Positions 43,099-50,946 of a stretch of 64,000 nt of DNA are shown here, in pieces. This DNA comes from Mesorhizobium sp. WSM3860 (lineage in GTDB: Bacteria; Pseudomonadota; Alphaproteobacteria; Rhizobiales; Rhizobiaceae), in the NCBI RefSeq assembly GCF_002294995.1, contig NZ_NSGF01000012.1, forward strand, positions 1 to 64,000, given 5' to 3'. A program made the position numbers and the translations under genes. Each line of letters begins with the position of its first letter. Position 1 is the stretch's first letter. The notes below the pieces were generated by a model. That model was given only the letters and a program-made list of their open reading frames with translations, did no database searches and was not told the origin of the DNA.

Positions 43099-43639
43099 CC
43101 TGCTGCACGCCCTGATCCTCGGCCTGCTCGGCGCCGGCATCGTGCATATCGCGGTGCTGTTTCTGGTGCCGGAATTTTCCGAGCGCGATGCCTGGTCGCG
43201 GCTGGCAATGGCCTCCGACCTCTACAAGATGACGCGCCTGGACGCCGAGGCCGGCGGTGCCCCCGTGGTGAAGTCGGTCGACCCCATGTTCTACGCGGCC
43301 GCCTGCCGCTTCAATCTCGCCGACGGGCTGGTGCGGATCCGGGCGCCGGGAGACGTGCCGTTCTGGTCGGCCTCGGTCTATGACCGCAGCGGCCACAACA
43401 TCTATTCCTTCAACGACCACAATGCGAACAGCGAGAAGCTCGATGCCGTGGTGCTGACACCGGCGCAGATGATCGACGTGCGGCGCGATCTTCCCGAGGA
43501 CTTGCAGGGCGCGATCTTCGTCGAGGTGCCGATCGAGGAGGGAATCTTCGTCGTCCGCGCCTTCGTGCCGGACGATAGCTGGAAGCCGATCGTGTCGCGC
43601 TTTCTCGAACAGAGCGCCTGCGAGCTGCAGGACTACTAG
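43091..43639 (+). CDS. DUF1254-like membrane protein, partner of the DUF1214 gene
   Basis: 182 residues with an N-terminal membrane segment (about 3-27, ALILGLLGAGIVHIAVLF). The periplasmic part has CRFNLADGLVRIRAPGDVPFW and the SASVYDRSGHNIYSFND stretch typical of DUF1254. Its start codon lies inside the end of the DUF1214 gene, so the pair is translationally coupled. A shared role at the inner-membrane surface is inferred; no enzymatic motif is visible. Confidence 0.8.
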   Translation: MRSLLHALILGLLGAGIVHIAVLFLVPEFSERDAWSRLAMASDLYKMTRLDAEAGGAPVVKSVDPMFYAAACRFNLADGLVRIRAPGDVPFWSASVYDRSGHNIYSFNDHNANSEKLDAVVLTPAQMIDVRRDLPEDLQGAIFVEVPIEEGIFVVRAFVPDDSWKPIVSRFLEQSACELQDY

Positions 43640-43646
43640 CGTCAGT

Positions 43647-43835
43647 TCAGTGATGCGGCACTAGTGGCCGTGGCGACCCCGGCTTGTCCGGGCCGTCCGG
43701 ACGCGCGGCGCCGACCTGCGGCTGTGGCTCATAGCGGACGCCGGGGAAGATGATGACGGCCGCCGCCGTGTCGGTGTCGTGGGTTACTCGATTGACGGGT
43801 GCCGCTCGCGGCACGAAAGACAGGACCATGCCCAT
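43647..43835 (-). CDS. Small hypothetical protein, 62 residues
   Basis: Starts MGMVLSFVPRAAPVNRVTHD, has a hydrophobic patch AAAVIIFPGVRYEP and ends in a Pro/Gly/His tail. GAGAGGAA lies upstream of the ATG. I recognise this only as a short protein seen in Mesorhizobium relatives; no function known. It converges on the DUF1254-like gene with a 7-base gap. Confidence 0.55.
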   Translation of the reverse strand: MGMVLSFVPRAAPVNRVTHDTDTAAAVIIFPGVRYEPQPQVGAARPDGPDKPGSPRPLVPHH

Positions 43836-43908
43836 GGTTCGCGTATTCCTCTCGGTTGGACCGGAGCACAACGCAACGCCTCCAAAGTCGATTAAGGCGG
43901 GCAGAGGG

Positions 43909-43924
43909 TTAACGGAGCGCTAAC
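43909..43924. promoter_or_regulatory. Possible CtrA box
   Basis: TTAA-CGGAGCG-CTAAC matches the alphaproteobacterial CtrA consensus TTAA-N7-TTAAC at 8 of 9 fixed positions. It lies between the divergent 62-residue gene and the DUF2336 gene. Single short sites like this arise by chance. Confidence 0.3.
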
Positions 43925-44023
43925 GGATCGCGGCTAATTTGATGTTTGTTCCCTGGAGACGCGAAACCGGCCCGGCCGGATTGCGCGGGGCCGGGTCTGT
44001 GTCGAGTATCGGGCGTATCCTCC

Positions 44024-45031
44024 GTGTCTTCTTCGGATTTCAGGCACATCGCTATCCGGACCGAGGCGGGAAAAGCCGAAAGGCTGTTCCGCGCCGCAGT
44101 GTCGGCCTTCTGCTCGCTGACGCGCCCGTCGCGGCGCGAAATCGCCCAGCTCGAGGATCTGACGCTGCCGCTGTTCGACGAAGTGTCGGTCGAATCGCGC
44201 CGCTACGTCGCCGCGGCCCTTTCCGAATGCGAATATGCGCCGGCCGCGCTGGTGCGGCGGCTGGCCGAGGAGCCGGTCGAGATCGCGGCGCCGCTGCTTA
44301 CCCGCTCGAACGCGCTGAGCGACATCGATCTGATCGCGCTCATCGGCCGCCATGGTCTACCGCACGCGCGCGCAATCGCCCGCCGCAAGGAACTCAATGC
44401 AACCATCGCCCACCTGATCCGCGCGCTGGAGAAGCCGACGCTGGTCAACACGCGGCCGGCGGAGACGGTCACGAAGCTCGCGCCGGTGAAACCGGCGCCC
44501 GCGTCCACAACAGAAGGCAGCCGCCCGGATCCCGGCGTGTCTGAGGAAAACGCGCGGCGGCGCCTGCGCTCGATGATGCGGCCCGACGGCGAAGGTGCGG
44601 CGGTCAACTTGTTCCTCGGCCAGTCGACTTATCTGAAGCTGCGCGAGACGGCGCTGACGGGCAACCTTGCTTTCTTCCAGACAGCGCTTGCCGATGCGCT
44701 CGACATCGATTTTGCCACGGCGCGCTCGATCATCGAGCAATCGGACTACGCAGCGCTGCTTGCGGGGCTCAAGGCGCTCGACCTCAGCGAAGACAGGGCC
44801 TTCCTGATCGCGGTCGCGGTCTATCCTGGCGAGTTCCCGCATCCGCAGGCGATCCGTCTGTTCCTCGACCGCTATCGGCGGCTGCATCGCGAGGCAGCGC
44901 TAGACAAGGTGCGGGCCTGGAAAGCCGAAACGCTGTCGCGGACGATACGCGGCAATGCCGTCGAGACAGCAAGCGCAGGGCGCCACGCATCGAACAGCGA
45001 TGACAAGGCCACCGGCCGCAGGGCGTCCTGA
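44024..45031 (+). CDS. DUF2336 protein
   Basis: About 335 residues, all-helical, no signal peptide. The DUF2336 repeat-like region includes LFRAAVSAFCSLTRPSRREI, LTLPLFDEVSVESRRYVAAA and LLTRSNALSDIDLIALI, resembling HEAT-type helices. Function unknown; some members act in signalling. No good ATG exists near the domain start: I took the GTG at 44024, while a TTG at 43946 would add 26 residues. A possible CtrA box lies upstream. Confidence 0.75.
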   Translation: MSSSDFRHIAIRTEAGKAERLFRAAVSAFCSLTRPSRREIAQLEDLTLPLFDEVSVESRRYVAAALSECEYAPAALVRRLAEEPVEIAAPLLTRSNALSDIDLIALIGRHGLPHARAIARRKELNATIAHLIRALEKPTLVNTRPAETVTKLAPVKPAPASTTEGSRPDPGVSEENARRRLRSMMRPDGEGAAVNLFLGQSTYLKLRETALTGNLAFFQTALADALDIDFATARSIIEQSDYAALLAGLKALDLSEDRAFLIAVAVYPGEFPHPQAIRLFLDRYRRLHREAALDKVRAWKAETLSRTIRGNAVETASAGRHASNSDDKATGRRAS

Positions 45032-45092
45032 ACCAATTCTCAAAAGTGCACAGCGGTTTTCCATGGCCGGAAGGGACGCCGGGCCGCCGCCT

Positions 45093-45440
45093 CTATTCCG
45101 CCTTCACGGCAACAAGCTCCTCGACCGAAACGGAGCCGGCCTCGATCTCGACCACCCAGATGTCGGGATCGAATCTCTTTTCCTTTTCCAGCCTTGCATC
45201 GAATGCCGAGCTATCGTCGCCAGAATCGAGCAAGGTGAAGAAGCGCTCGTCGGGCTTGGCCGAATCGTAGCTCGTTTGCGGCGCCGGTCCGTACAAAGCC
45301 ACCTCGCCCAGCCGGCCGCGCGACAACACAAAGACGGCGCCAGCCTCGGTCGCGCCGCGCTTGACCACGGCAGCAAAACCGCCGGCGGTGAAGACCCGGC
45401 GCAGAAGGGCCGATACCCAAAGATCGGTAGTCACGCGCAT
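45093..45440 (-). CDS. DUF1491 family protein
   Basis: 115 residues, cytosolic, matching DUF1491: N-terminus MRVTTDLWVSALLRRVFTAGG, a central AVFVLSRGRLGEVALYGPAP strand pair and the ending FDPDIWVVEIE. Function unknown; the family is conserved in alphaproteobacteria. The ATG at 45440 is clear. It lies downstream of the peptidoglycan-binding protein gene in the same direction, which suggests the unit kinase, peptidoglycan-binding protein, DUF1491. Confidence 0.88.
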   Translation of the reverse strand: MRVTTDLWVSALLRRVFTAGGFAAVVKRGATEAGAVFVLSRGRLGEVALYGPAPQTSYDSAKPDERFFTLLDSGDDSSAFDARLEKEKRFDPDIWVVEIEAGSVSVEELVAVKAE

Positions 45441-45508
45441 GGCAGGGTTCCGGATGGCATGCGCGGTTCCTTACAGCATCGGCAATGGAACCGAAAAGCC
45501 GGCAGCCC

Positions 45509-46309
45509 TCAGTTTGTCAGGCCGATCTCGCGCATCTTGGCATAGACCACTTCGTCCGGCTCGCCGGTCTCGGGCAGGCCGAACAGCGCCTGGAACTCCT
45601 TGATCGCAGACTTGGTGCGGGCGCCTACGACGCCGTCGAGCTGCATATCGTCGTTGCCGAAGGCCTTCAGGCCAGCCTGGATCTTGACGATGCGGGCGTC
45701 GGGCGCCTGCGTTGCGCCGTTGGCCGGGGCGGAGACCGGAATGGCTGCCGGTCCGGCGGCCTGGGCCGTCGCCCTATCGGCCGGTCTCGGCGCCGGACGC
45801 GGAATGGCCGCGGTCGTCTGCCTGGCGCCAAGCTGATCGAGCAGCGCGCCGTCGATATCGCCGGCAGCGGGCATGCCGACCTTGAGCTGATAGGCCTGGA
45901 TGGCCTTGCGCGTGGCTGGGCCCGTGAGGCCGTCGACGGTGCCGTCGTAGAAATTGAGGTCCTTCAATATGCCCTGCACCTCCTGGACGACCGGGTCGGG
46001 CTTGGGAGTGGGCTGCGGCGGCGCCTGCCGCACGATGTTGATGGTGGTCTCCGGCTCATCCGAGATGGCATGCGGGAAATTCTCGATGCTCCTGGTGGCG
46101 AAGAAGGCGCCCGTGTGCGGAAAAGGCTGGTACCAGAGCGCGTTGGCCGAAACGTAGAAGAGCGTCACCAGGAAGGCGGTCGAGCCGCCGACCAGAACCG
46201 GATTGCGCGAGATCATCTGGCCAACCGCCGCAGCGCCCTCGGCAAGCATGCCGCGCTCGGGTTCGACCACCTTAGGCCGTCTTGCGGAGCGAGCCATTGC
46301 TGTCCCCAT
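45509..46309 (-). CDS. Membrane protein with two peptidoglycan-binding domains
   Basis: 266 residues. A basic cytoplasmic N-terminus, one helix at about 38-54 (PVLVGGSTAFLVTLFYVSA), then two PG_binding_1 domains: VQEVQGILKDLNFYDGTVDG (about 110-160) and IVKIQAGLKAFGNDDMQLDG (about 207-262), separated by a Pro/Ala-rich linker. It should anchor the inner membrane to peptidoglycan. I chose the ATG at 46309, six bases after AGGGGG. Its first codons overlap the end of the DivJ-like kinase gene, so the two are coupled. Confidence 0.85.
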   Translation of the reverse strand: MGTAMARSARRPKVVEPERGMLAEGAAAVGQMISRNPVLVGGSTAFLVTLFYVSANALWYQPFPHTGAFFATRSIENFPHAISDEPETTINIVRQAPPQPTPKPDPVVQEVQGILKDLNFYDGTVDGLTGPATRKAIQAYQLKVGMPAAGDIDGALLDQLGARQTTAAIPRPAPRPADRATAQAAGPAAIPVSAPANGATQAPDARIVKIQAGLKAFGNDDMQLDGVVGARTKSAIKEFQALFGLPETGEPDEVVYAKMREIGLTN

Positions 46310-48014
46310 TTGCATCCCCCTTCGGCTTTGCAATCGGCACCGGCAGCACGTCGACCGGCGCGCCCGAGCGCCGCTTCGGTCCGTTCACCGGCAGGCTGAT
46401 CGTCACCGTCGTGCCCTCGCCCGGGGCGCTCTCGATCGACATCGTGCCCTCATGCAGCCCCACAAGGCCCTTGACCAGCGACAGGCCGAGCCCGGTTCCC
46501 TCGAAGCGGCGCGTATAGTCGTTCTGGATTTGCATGAACGGCTTGCCGAGATTGGCCATATCTTCTTCGGCGATGCCGATGCCGGTGTCGCTCACCCAGA
46601 AATGCAGCCGCGAGCCGACCCGCTTGGCGCCGATTACCACGCTGCCGCCGTCAGGCGTGAACTTCACGGCGTTCGAAATGAGATTGATCAGGATCTGCTG
46701 CACGGCGCGGCGATCGGCATTGATCTCGCCGGCGTCAGGCGCGATCTGCGCGCCGAGCGAGATGCCCTTGGCCTCCGCCAGCGGCCGCATCATCGAGCCG
46801 CACATGTCGACGGCATCGGCGAAGCGGAACGGCTCGAGCTCGGTCGCATAGGCGCCTGCCTCTATGCGCGAGACATCGAGAATCGAGGTGACGACGGACA
46901 AAAGATGCTGGCCGGACTCCCTGACCAGCGCGACATATTCCTTCTGGCGCGGATCACGGAAGGCGCCGAACATCTCGTGCAGCAGCATGTCGGAGAAGCC
47001 GATGATGGCGTTGAGGGGCGTGCGCAGCTCGTGGCTGACCACCGCCAGGAAACGCCCCTTGGCCACTTCGGCGGCAGCCGCAGCCTCCCGCGCCGTGGCA
47101 AGCTCTTCGCGGAGCGCAGCGACCTCGTCGTTCTCACGAAGGACGAAGGTGAAGATGTCCTGCTCCAGCGCGCCGCGCATCAATTCAAGGCGGAACGGGC
47201 GGAAATTGTCGGCCGAGCCGCTACCGTCGCGCGGCAAGCGGATGCGCAGGTCGAGCCGGCGCTTCGGCGCGCCCTCGCGCATGTCCGCGAGCGCGGTGAG
47301 ATAGGCGACGCGATCGGAAAGATGGACGCGCTCGAACAGGCCCGTGCCGAGCAGCAGTTCCGGCGCCAGCTTCAGAATGGAACGCGCCTTGGCCGAGGCG
47401 TCGAGCACCTCGCCCTGGCGGCCGACGCGCAGCACGACGGCGTCGATGATTTCTTCGAGACGGTCCACCGCAGGTTCCGCCTGGCGAGCGTTGGCCGGAT
47501 TGGCGAAGGCAGCCGCGCGCGGCAAGAGCGTCAGTGCCCAGGCAAGCGGCAGCAGCCAGTGCCAACTGGCGATCCCGGTCTCGCCGAGCGGCAGGAACTG
47601 GTTCGCGAAAGGCTGCAGCAGAATGGCGGCAAGTGCCGCCAGCGCGCCCGAGAGCGCGGCGCGGCGCGATCCGGCAATCCACCAGGCCTCGACCGGCAAA
47701 GCCACGGCGAGCAGCGCAATCGGCGAGGCCAAGCCACCTGCCGCGGCAATTGCGCCGGCAAGCGCGAAGCCACCCGTCGCAACCGAGGCACGGCCGGCGA
47801 GCCTCATGCGGCCGGTGGCGGCAACCATAAGCGCTGCAAACCAGCACAGACCGAAAGCGCCGAAGATCGCAGCCACGGTAACGGCGGCACCCAGACTTGA
47901 GGTGACCAGCGTCACCGCCGCACCCGCGGCGAGGAAGGGAGCGGCGAGCATGACGCCGATGAAGCGGCGCTGGCGCAGGCGCTCAGCCTCGTCCATGACG
48001 GTCGGATGAACCAT
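46272..48014 (-). CDS. DivJ-like polytopic sensor histidine kinase
   Basis: About 580 residues. Five or six hydrophobic helices fill the first 170 residues, with no large periplasmic loop. A PAS-like region (about 185-290), the H-box SHELRTPLNAIIGFSDMLL (His328) and an ATPase domain (NLISNAVKF, DTGIGIAEED, GTGLGLSLV) follow. The dimerisation helix closely resembles that of PleC at 15579-17900. A membrane-embedded N-terminus plus a PdhS/DivJ-type H-box suggests DivJ, the DivK kinase opposing PleC. It may instead be another PdhS-group kinase. ATG at 48014; the frame is open up to 48146. Confidence 0.8.
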   Translation of the reverse strand: MVHPTVMDEAERLRQRRFIGVMLAAPFLAAGAAVTLVTSSLGAAVTVAAIFGAFGLCWFAALMVAATGRMRLAGRASVATGGFALAGAIAAAGGLASPIALLAVALPVEAWWIAGSRRAALSGALAALAAILLQPFANQFLPLGETGIASWHWLLPLAWALTLLPRAAAFANPANARQAEPAVDRLEEIIDAVVLRVGRQGEVLDASAKARSILKLAPELLLGTGLFERVHLSDRVAYLTALADMREGAPKRRLDLRIRLPRDGSGSADNFRPFRLELMRGALEQDIFTFVLRENDEVAALREELATAREAAAAAEVAKGRFLAVVSHELRTPLNAIIGFSDMLLHEMFGAFRDPRQKEYVALVRESGQHLLSVVTSILDVSRIEAGAYATELEPFRFADAVDMCGSMMRPLAEAKGISLGAQIAPDAGEINADRRAVQQILINLISNAVKFTPDGGSVVIGAKRVGSRLHFWVSDTGIGIAEEDMANLGKPFMQIQNDYTRRFEGTGLGLSLVKGLVGLHEGTMSIESAPGEGTTVTISLPVNGPKRRSGAPVDVLPVPIAKPKGDANGDSNGSLRKTA

Positions 48015-48547
48015 GCGTTCGCAGCCGTCGGCAACCGCGCCAGGCAGAGGAACGTATCTGGCCGTAATCGAACTCAACGCACTCGTACCCGGTCGTGAAT
48101 TGCCCTGCCTTTTTGCAGGTGACTCTTGATGGCTCGAAGGTCGCATTCAGCGTTTAAGGAATGGATAAGGCAGACAAGGCGAGCGCCATGCCCAAGGCAA
48201 ATATCGGGACGCCGGCACCCCAAAGCCCGCCGATCTGCCGCCATGGTAAATGGAGCGTTAGCCAAAGCCCGGCTCGCCTGGCCTCCTGGAAACCCAGCGC
48301 CGGTGCCCGCCCTCTTCAAAATTGTTCTTTTGAAACAGCTATATAGATGGTTACTTCAAAGTTAATGCCGTCGATGAGATTTGAGTTAAATCGATTGGGA
48401 AAACCAATCCTTTCGAATTTACCTAAAATTTGAAGAAAATTCGCGAGTTCAGGGCAAGCCGCCCTTCGCGCGTTTGTGCCACTATCCTGTCCATAAAAGA
48501 GGTCATGCCGATGGATGCATGATCCGGTCACGACGAGAGGCATTGAG
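48015..48547. other. A/T-rich intergenic region between DivJ-like and DUF5330 genes
   Basis: Divergent promoter space of up to 533 bases. Bases 48310-48450 are markedly A/T-rich. They include a small inverted repeat GATTGG-GAAAA-CCAATC (48393-48409) and a weak CtrA-like pattern TTAC-N7-TTAAT (48351-48366). Short open frames on both strands here show no ribosome site or coding bias, so I call none. Confidence 0.5.
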
Positions 48548-48940
48548 ATGGGCTTTCTGATCAGACTGGCTTTCTGGTTTTCGCTGGTGCTCTTGGCGCT
48601 GCCGCTCAGCGTAGGCCCCGACGAGGATGGCCGTGAGGCGGTCGGGCCGATCCAGGCGCTGTTTGCGGCGCGCGAGGCGGTCGGCGACATCGCCGGCATC
48701 TGCGAGCGCAAGCCGGATGTTTGCGAGACCGGCAAATCGGCCATGCACACCATCACCGTGCGCGCCAAGGAGACAGCCAAGATCGCCGCCGCCATGCTTG
48801 ATGACCAGCAGTCGGAAAAGGCGGTCGCGCCCGATGCGAAGGTAGCGAAAACGTCTGTCGAGACCACCGGCAGCGTCGCCGAGGACTTCGTGCTGCCCGC
48901 TAAGGTCAACATTCCGGTGACGCTGACAGCGAAGAACTGA
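48548..48940 (+). CDS. DUF5330 protein
   Basis: 130 residues. The N-terminus MGFLIRLAFWFSLVLLALPL is a signal anchor. A helix with AVGPIQALFAAREAVGDIAG and two cysteines (ICERKPDVCETG) follows, and then a Lys/Ala-rich tail. Matches DUF5330, found in rhizobia with no assigned function. GAGAGG lies upstream of the ATG at 48548. A fragment of the GCAATTCC repeat follows the stop codon. Confidence 0.8.
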   Translation: MGFLIRLAFWFSLVLLALPLSVGPDEDGREAVGPIQALFAAREAVGDIAGICERKPDVCETGKSAMHTITVRAKETAKIAAAMLDDQQSEKAVAPDAKVAKTSVETTGSVAEDFVLPAKVNIPVTLTAKN

Positions 48941-49054
48941 GACTTTCTTTTTCCTGGAATTGCTCTAACGCCGCGGGCCCGTCCGACCTCTCGACGCCCG
49001 CGGCGTCTTTCTTTTTTCCGTGACGCGGCGGCGCCGGGTTACTATATGCGGGCA

Positions 49055-49483
49055 ATGACGACCTCGATCGAAACGATCCGCGACGACTTCTCCCTGCTCG
49101 ACGAGTGGGAGGACCGCTACCGCTATGTGATCGAGCTCGGCGAGGCGCTGCCGCCATTTCCCGAGGCGGAACGCACACCGGCCAACAAGGTGCCGGGCTG
49201 CGTCAGCCAGGTGTGGCTGACCACCGAGCAGGAAGAAGGCATCGATCCGGTGGTCAGCTTCCGCGGCGATTCGGACGCCCACATCGTGCGCGGCCTTGTC
49301 GCCATCATGCTGGCGCTGTTCTCGGGCCGGCCGGCCAGCGAAATCCAGAACACCGATGCGGAAGTGACGCTGAAAGAGCTCGGCCTCGACGAGCATCTGT
49401 CGCCGCAGCGCGCCAACGGACTTCGCTCTATGGTCAAGCGCATCAAGCGCGACGCCGAAGCCGCCTTGAGGCAAACCGCCTGA
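49055..49483 (+). CDS. sufE: SufE family sulfur-transfer protein
   Basis: 142 residues, cytosolic. SufE takes persulfide sulfur from cysteine desulfurase SufS and passes it to the SufBCD scaffold for Fe-S cluster assembly. The active cysteine is Cys49 in NKVPGCVSQVW. The family pattern ALFSGRPASEI and LSPQRANGLRSMV is intact. It is a lone gene away from any suf operon, which is common in alphaproteobacteria. An ATG three codons upstream is possible. A bidirectional terminator follows. Confidence 0.93.
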   Translation: MTTSIETIRDDFSLLDEWEDRYRYVIELGEALPPFPEAERTPANKVPGCVSQVWLTTEQEEGIDPVVSFRGDSDAHIVRGLVAIMLALFSGRPASEIQNTDAEVTLKELGLDEHLSPQRANGLRSMVKRIKRDAEAALRQTA

Positions 49484-49561
49484 CTCTACCCAAGCCCGGC
49501 AACAAGCCGCACTGCGGCGGGTTGACCCGTTCGCAGCAAGCCTTTCCTAAAATAGTTCAAA

Positions 49562-49596
49562 AAGCAAACGGCGCCCCGCGGGCGCCGTTTGCTTTT
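49562..49596. terminator. Bidirectional terminator between sufE and mucR
   Basis: AAGCAAACGGCGCCC pairs with GGGCGCCGTTTGCTT around a 3-base loop, flanked by A and T runs. It lies between the convergent sufE and mucR genes and can stop both. Confidence 0.9.
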
Positions 49597-49614
49597 GCCG
49601 AATTGCGTAAGCTG

Positions 49615-50043
49615 CTACCGGCGACCTTTGGGCTTGCGGCCGAGGCCCATCTTCTTGGCCAACTGCGAACGGGCGGCTGCGTAGTTTGGAGCGACCATCG
49701 GATAGTTGGCGTCCAGGCCCCACTTCTCGCGGTATTCTTCCGGGGTGAGATTGTAGTGCGTCATGAGGTGGCGCTTCAGCGACTTGAACTTCTTGCCGTC
49801 TTCGAGACAGACGATGTAGTCGTCATGCACGGAGCGCTTAGGGTTGACGGCCGGCTTCTGCTTCTCGGCCGAAGGCTGCTCCGTCGTGCCGCCGACGCGG
49901 CCGAGCGCAGCATGGACATCGGCAATCAGGTTCGGCAGTTCGCCGACCGGCACCGGGTTGTTGCTGACATAGGCCGCGACGACATCGGCGGTCAGCTCGA
50001 TTAGCGCGTCCCCATTCCTTGAAGGTGTTTCGACGATATCCAT
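49615..50043 (-). CDS. mucR: MucR/Ros family transcriptional regulator
   Basis: 142 residues. The C-terminal zinc-finger-like domain has Cys79, His92 and His96 (VCLEDGKKFKSLKRHLMTHY), but the second cysteine of the Ros C2H2 finger is Asp82. Variants that fold without zinc are known from Mesorhizobium. The following YREKWGLDANYPMVAPNYAA block is characteristic. MucR binds A/T-rich DNA and controls exopolysaccharide, motility and symbiosis genes, and usually represses itself. The N-terminus (DALIELTADVVAAYVSNN) forms oligomers. A long A/T-rich leader with an inverted repeat lies upstream. Confidence 0.95.
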   Translation of the reverse strand: MDIVETPSRNGDALIELTADVVAAYVSNNPVPVGELPNLIADVHAALGRVGGTTEQPSAEKQKPAVNPKRSVHDDYIVCLEDGKKFKSLKRHLMTHYNLTPEEYREKWGLDANYPMVAPNYAAARSQLAKKMGLGRKPKGRR

Positions 50044-50455
50044 TGTGCTCAGGCCCCAACGAGAGTTTGTTTTCTAGACTGCGCCCTTTTTCTGGATCGG
50101 GCACCGCGCGAATTTCATGCAGGCAAGCCCTGCGATTCGCGTCGCGTCATCTTAATGACCCTGTGCTGCAAGTAAGTCAATTCACCTATTGAATTATATT
50201 CGGCGATATTCATCAAATATTGCCGATTCAGCTTCAAAAATTCGTGTGCCGTGTAACTTAACGAGATTTTTCTGGCGGGGTCAGTGCAGCCTGACGTGGC
50301 GTCAAGCACGCTTTTACACCTCTGGTCGCGTCAAATCAGCTTCTTAATGCTTGGCTAAACTAAGGTTTGGCCACCCTGTGAACGAAGAATCCTAAGGATC
50401 ATAGGCCGCGACATTCATCCTCGCGTCACACAGCCAAGTGGCCTCGACGAACCTC
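50044..50455. other. A/T-rich mucR promoter region
   Basis: These 412 bases contain many T-A steps (AATTATATT, AAATATT), the preferred target of MucR itself, and an inverted repeat at 50203-50227. A 64-codon frame on the minus strand has no ribosome site and I do not call it. A short palindrome TGACG-TGG-CGTCA lies at 50291-50303. Confidence 0.6.
50203..50227 (-). promoter_or_regulatory. Inverted repeat in the mucR upstream region
   Basis: CGGCGATATT (50203-50212) and AATATTGCCG (50218-50227) are inverted copies with a single mismatch and a 5-base spacer, about 160 bases upstream of the mucR start. Candidate operator, possibly for autoregulation. Confidence 0.45.
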
Positions 50456-50824
50456 TCAGTAGGGTGTGATGTACTTGCCGTAGACCCACCCGGTAACAAA
50501 ATGACCGTTCTGCGCCGGATCGTGCCAGACCTCGCACCAGCGGTAGCGGATCGTCTGCCGCTGCTTCCAGTGCGGTTGGCCGGCTATGTCGAGCAGATCT
50601 ATCCCGCCCGTGCAACGGCCGGTCATCTGCAAGACCGTGCCATTCGGATAGGCCGCCTGTCTTTGCGATGTGTTTGACGGATACTTACGCGCGTTGAGCG
50701 TGTCGCCGAACGGCACGCCAGCCACTTGCCAAGCTGCGAACACGGTTGCATGAGACTGGCCGGAAAAGGCCAGGACTGCCGAAGCGACAGCGAAAGCCAC
50801 GGCGGCTCGAACATAGGATTTCAT
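50456..50824 (-). CDS. Small exported SH3-like protein
   Basis: 122 residues with a signal peptide ending near residue 26 (GQSHA). The mature part reads LNARKYPSNTSQRQAAYPNG, then a Cys pair (GRCTGG...YRWCEVW) and GWVYGKYITPY. This matches bacterial SH3 domains that bind peptidoglycan or sense envelope state. A GGGGGAAAAG ribosome site precedes the ATG at 50824. Monocistronic; divergent to the oligopeptidase gene. Confidence 0.8.
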   Translation of the reverse strand: MKSYVRAAVAFAVASAVLAFSGQSHATVFAAWQVAGVPFGDTLNARKYPSNTSQRQAAYPNGTVLQMTGRCTGGIDLLDIAGQPHWKQRQTIRYRWCEVWHDPAQNGHFVTGWVYGKYITPY

Positions 50825-50946
50825 CTTTTCCCCCTTTCGACTTACCTTGTGTAGACCACCTTGAACCCCGCCCTTTGAACCGCTGCTGAGCGACGCGTTC
50901 ATTCGCCATTCAAGCAAATTTCGGGCAAATTCCACAGCGAGACGCA

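Noticed and set aside
48126..48365. 79-codon frame on the plus strand in the DivJ-like/DUF5330 gap
   Set aside because: Overlapped by equally long frames on the other strand and in other phases, with no ribosome site.
50115..50309. 64-codon frame upstream of mucR
   Set aside because: No ribosome site, A/T-rich promoter-like sequence and no similarity to a known family.
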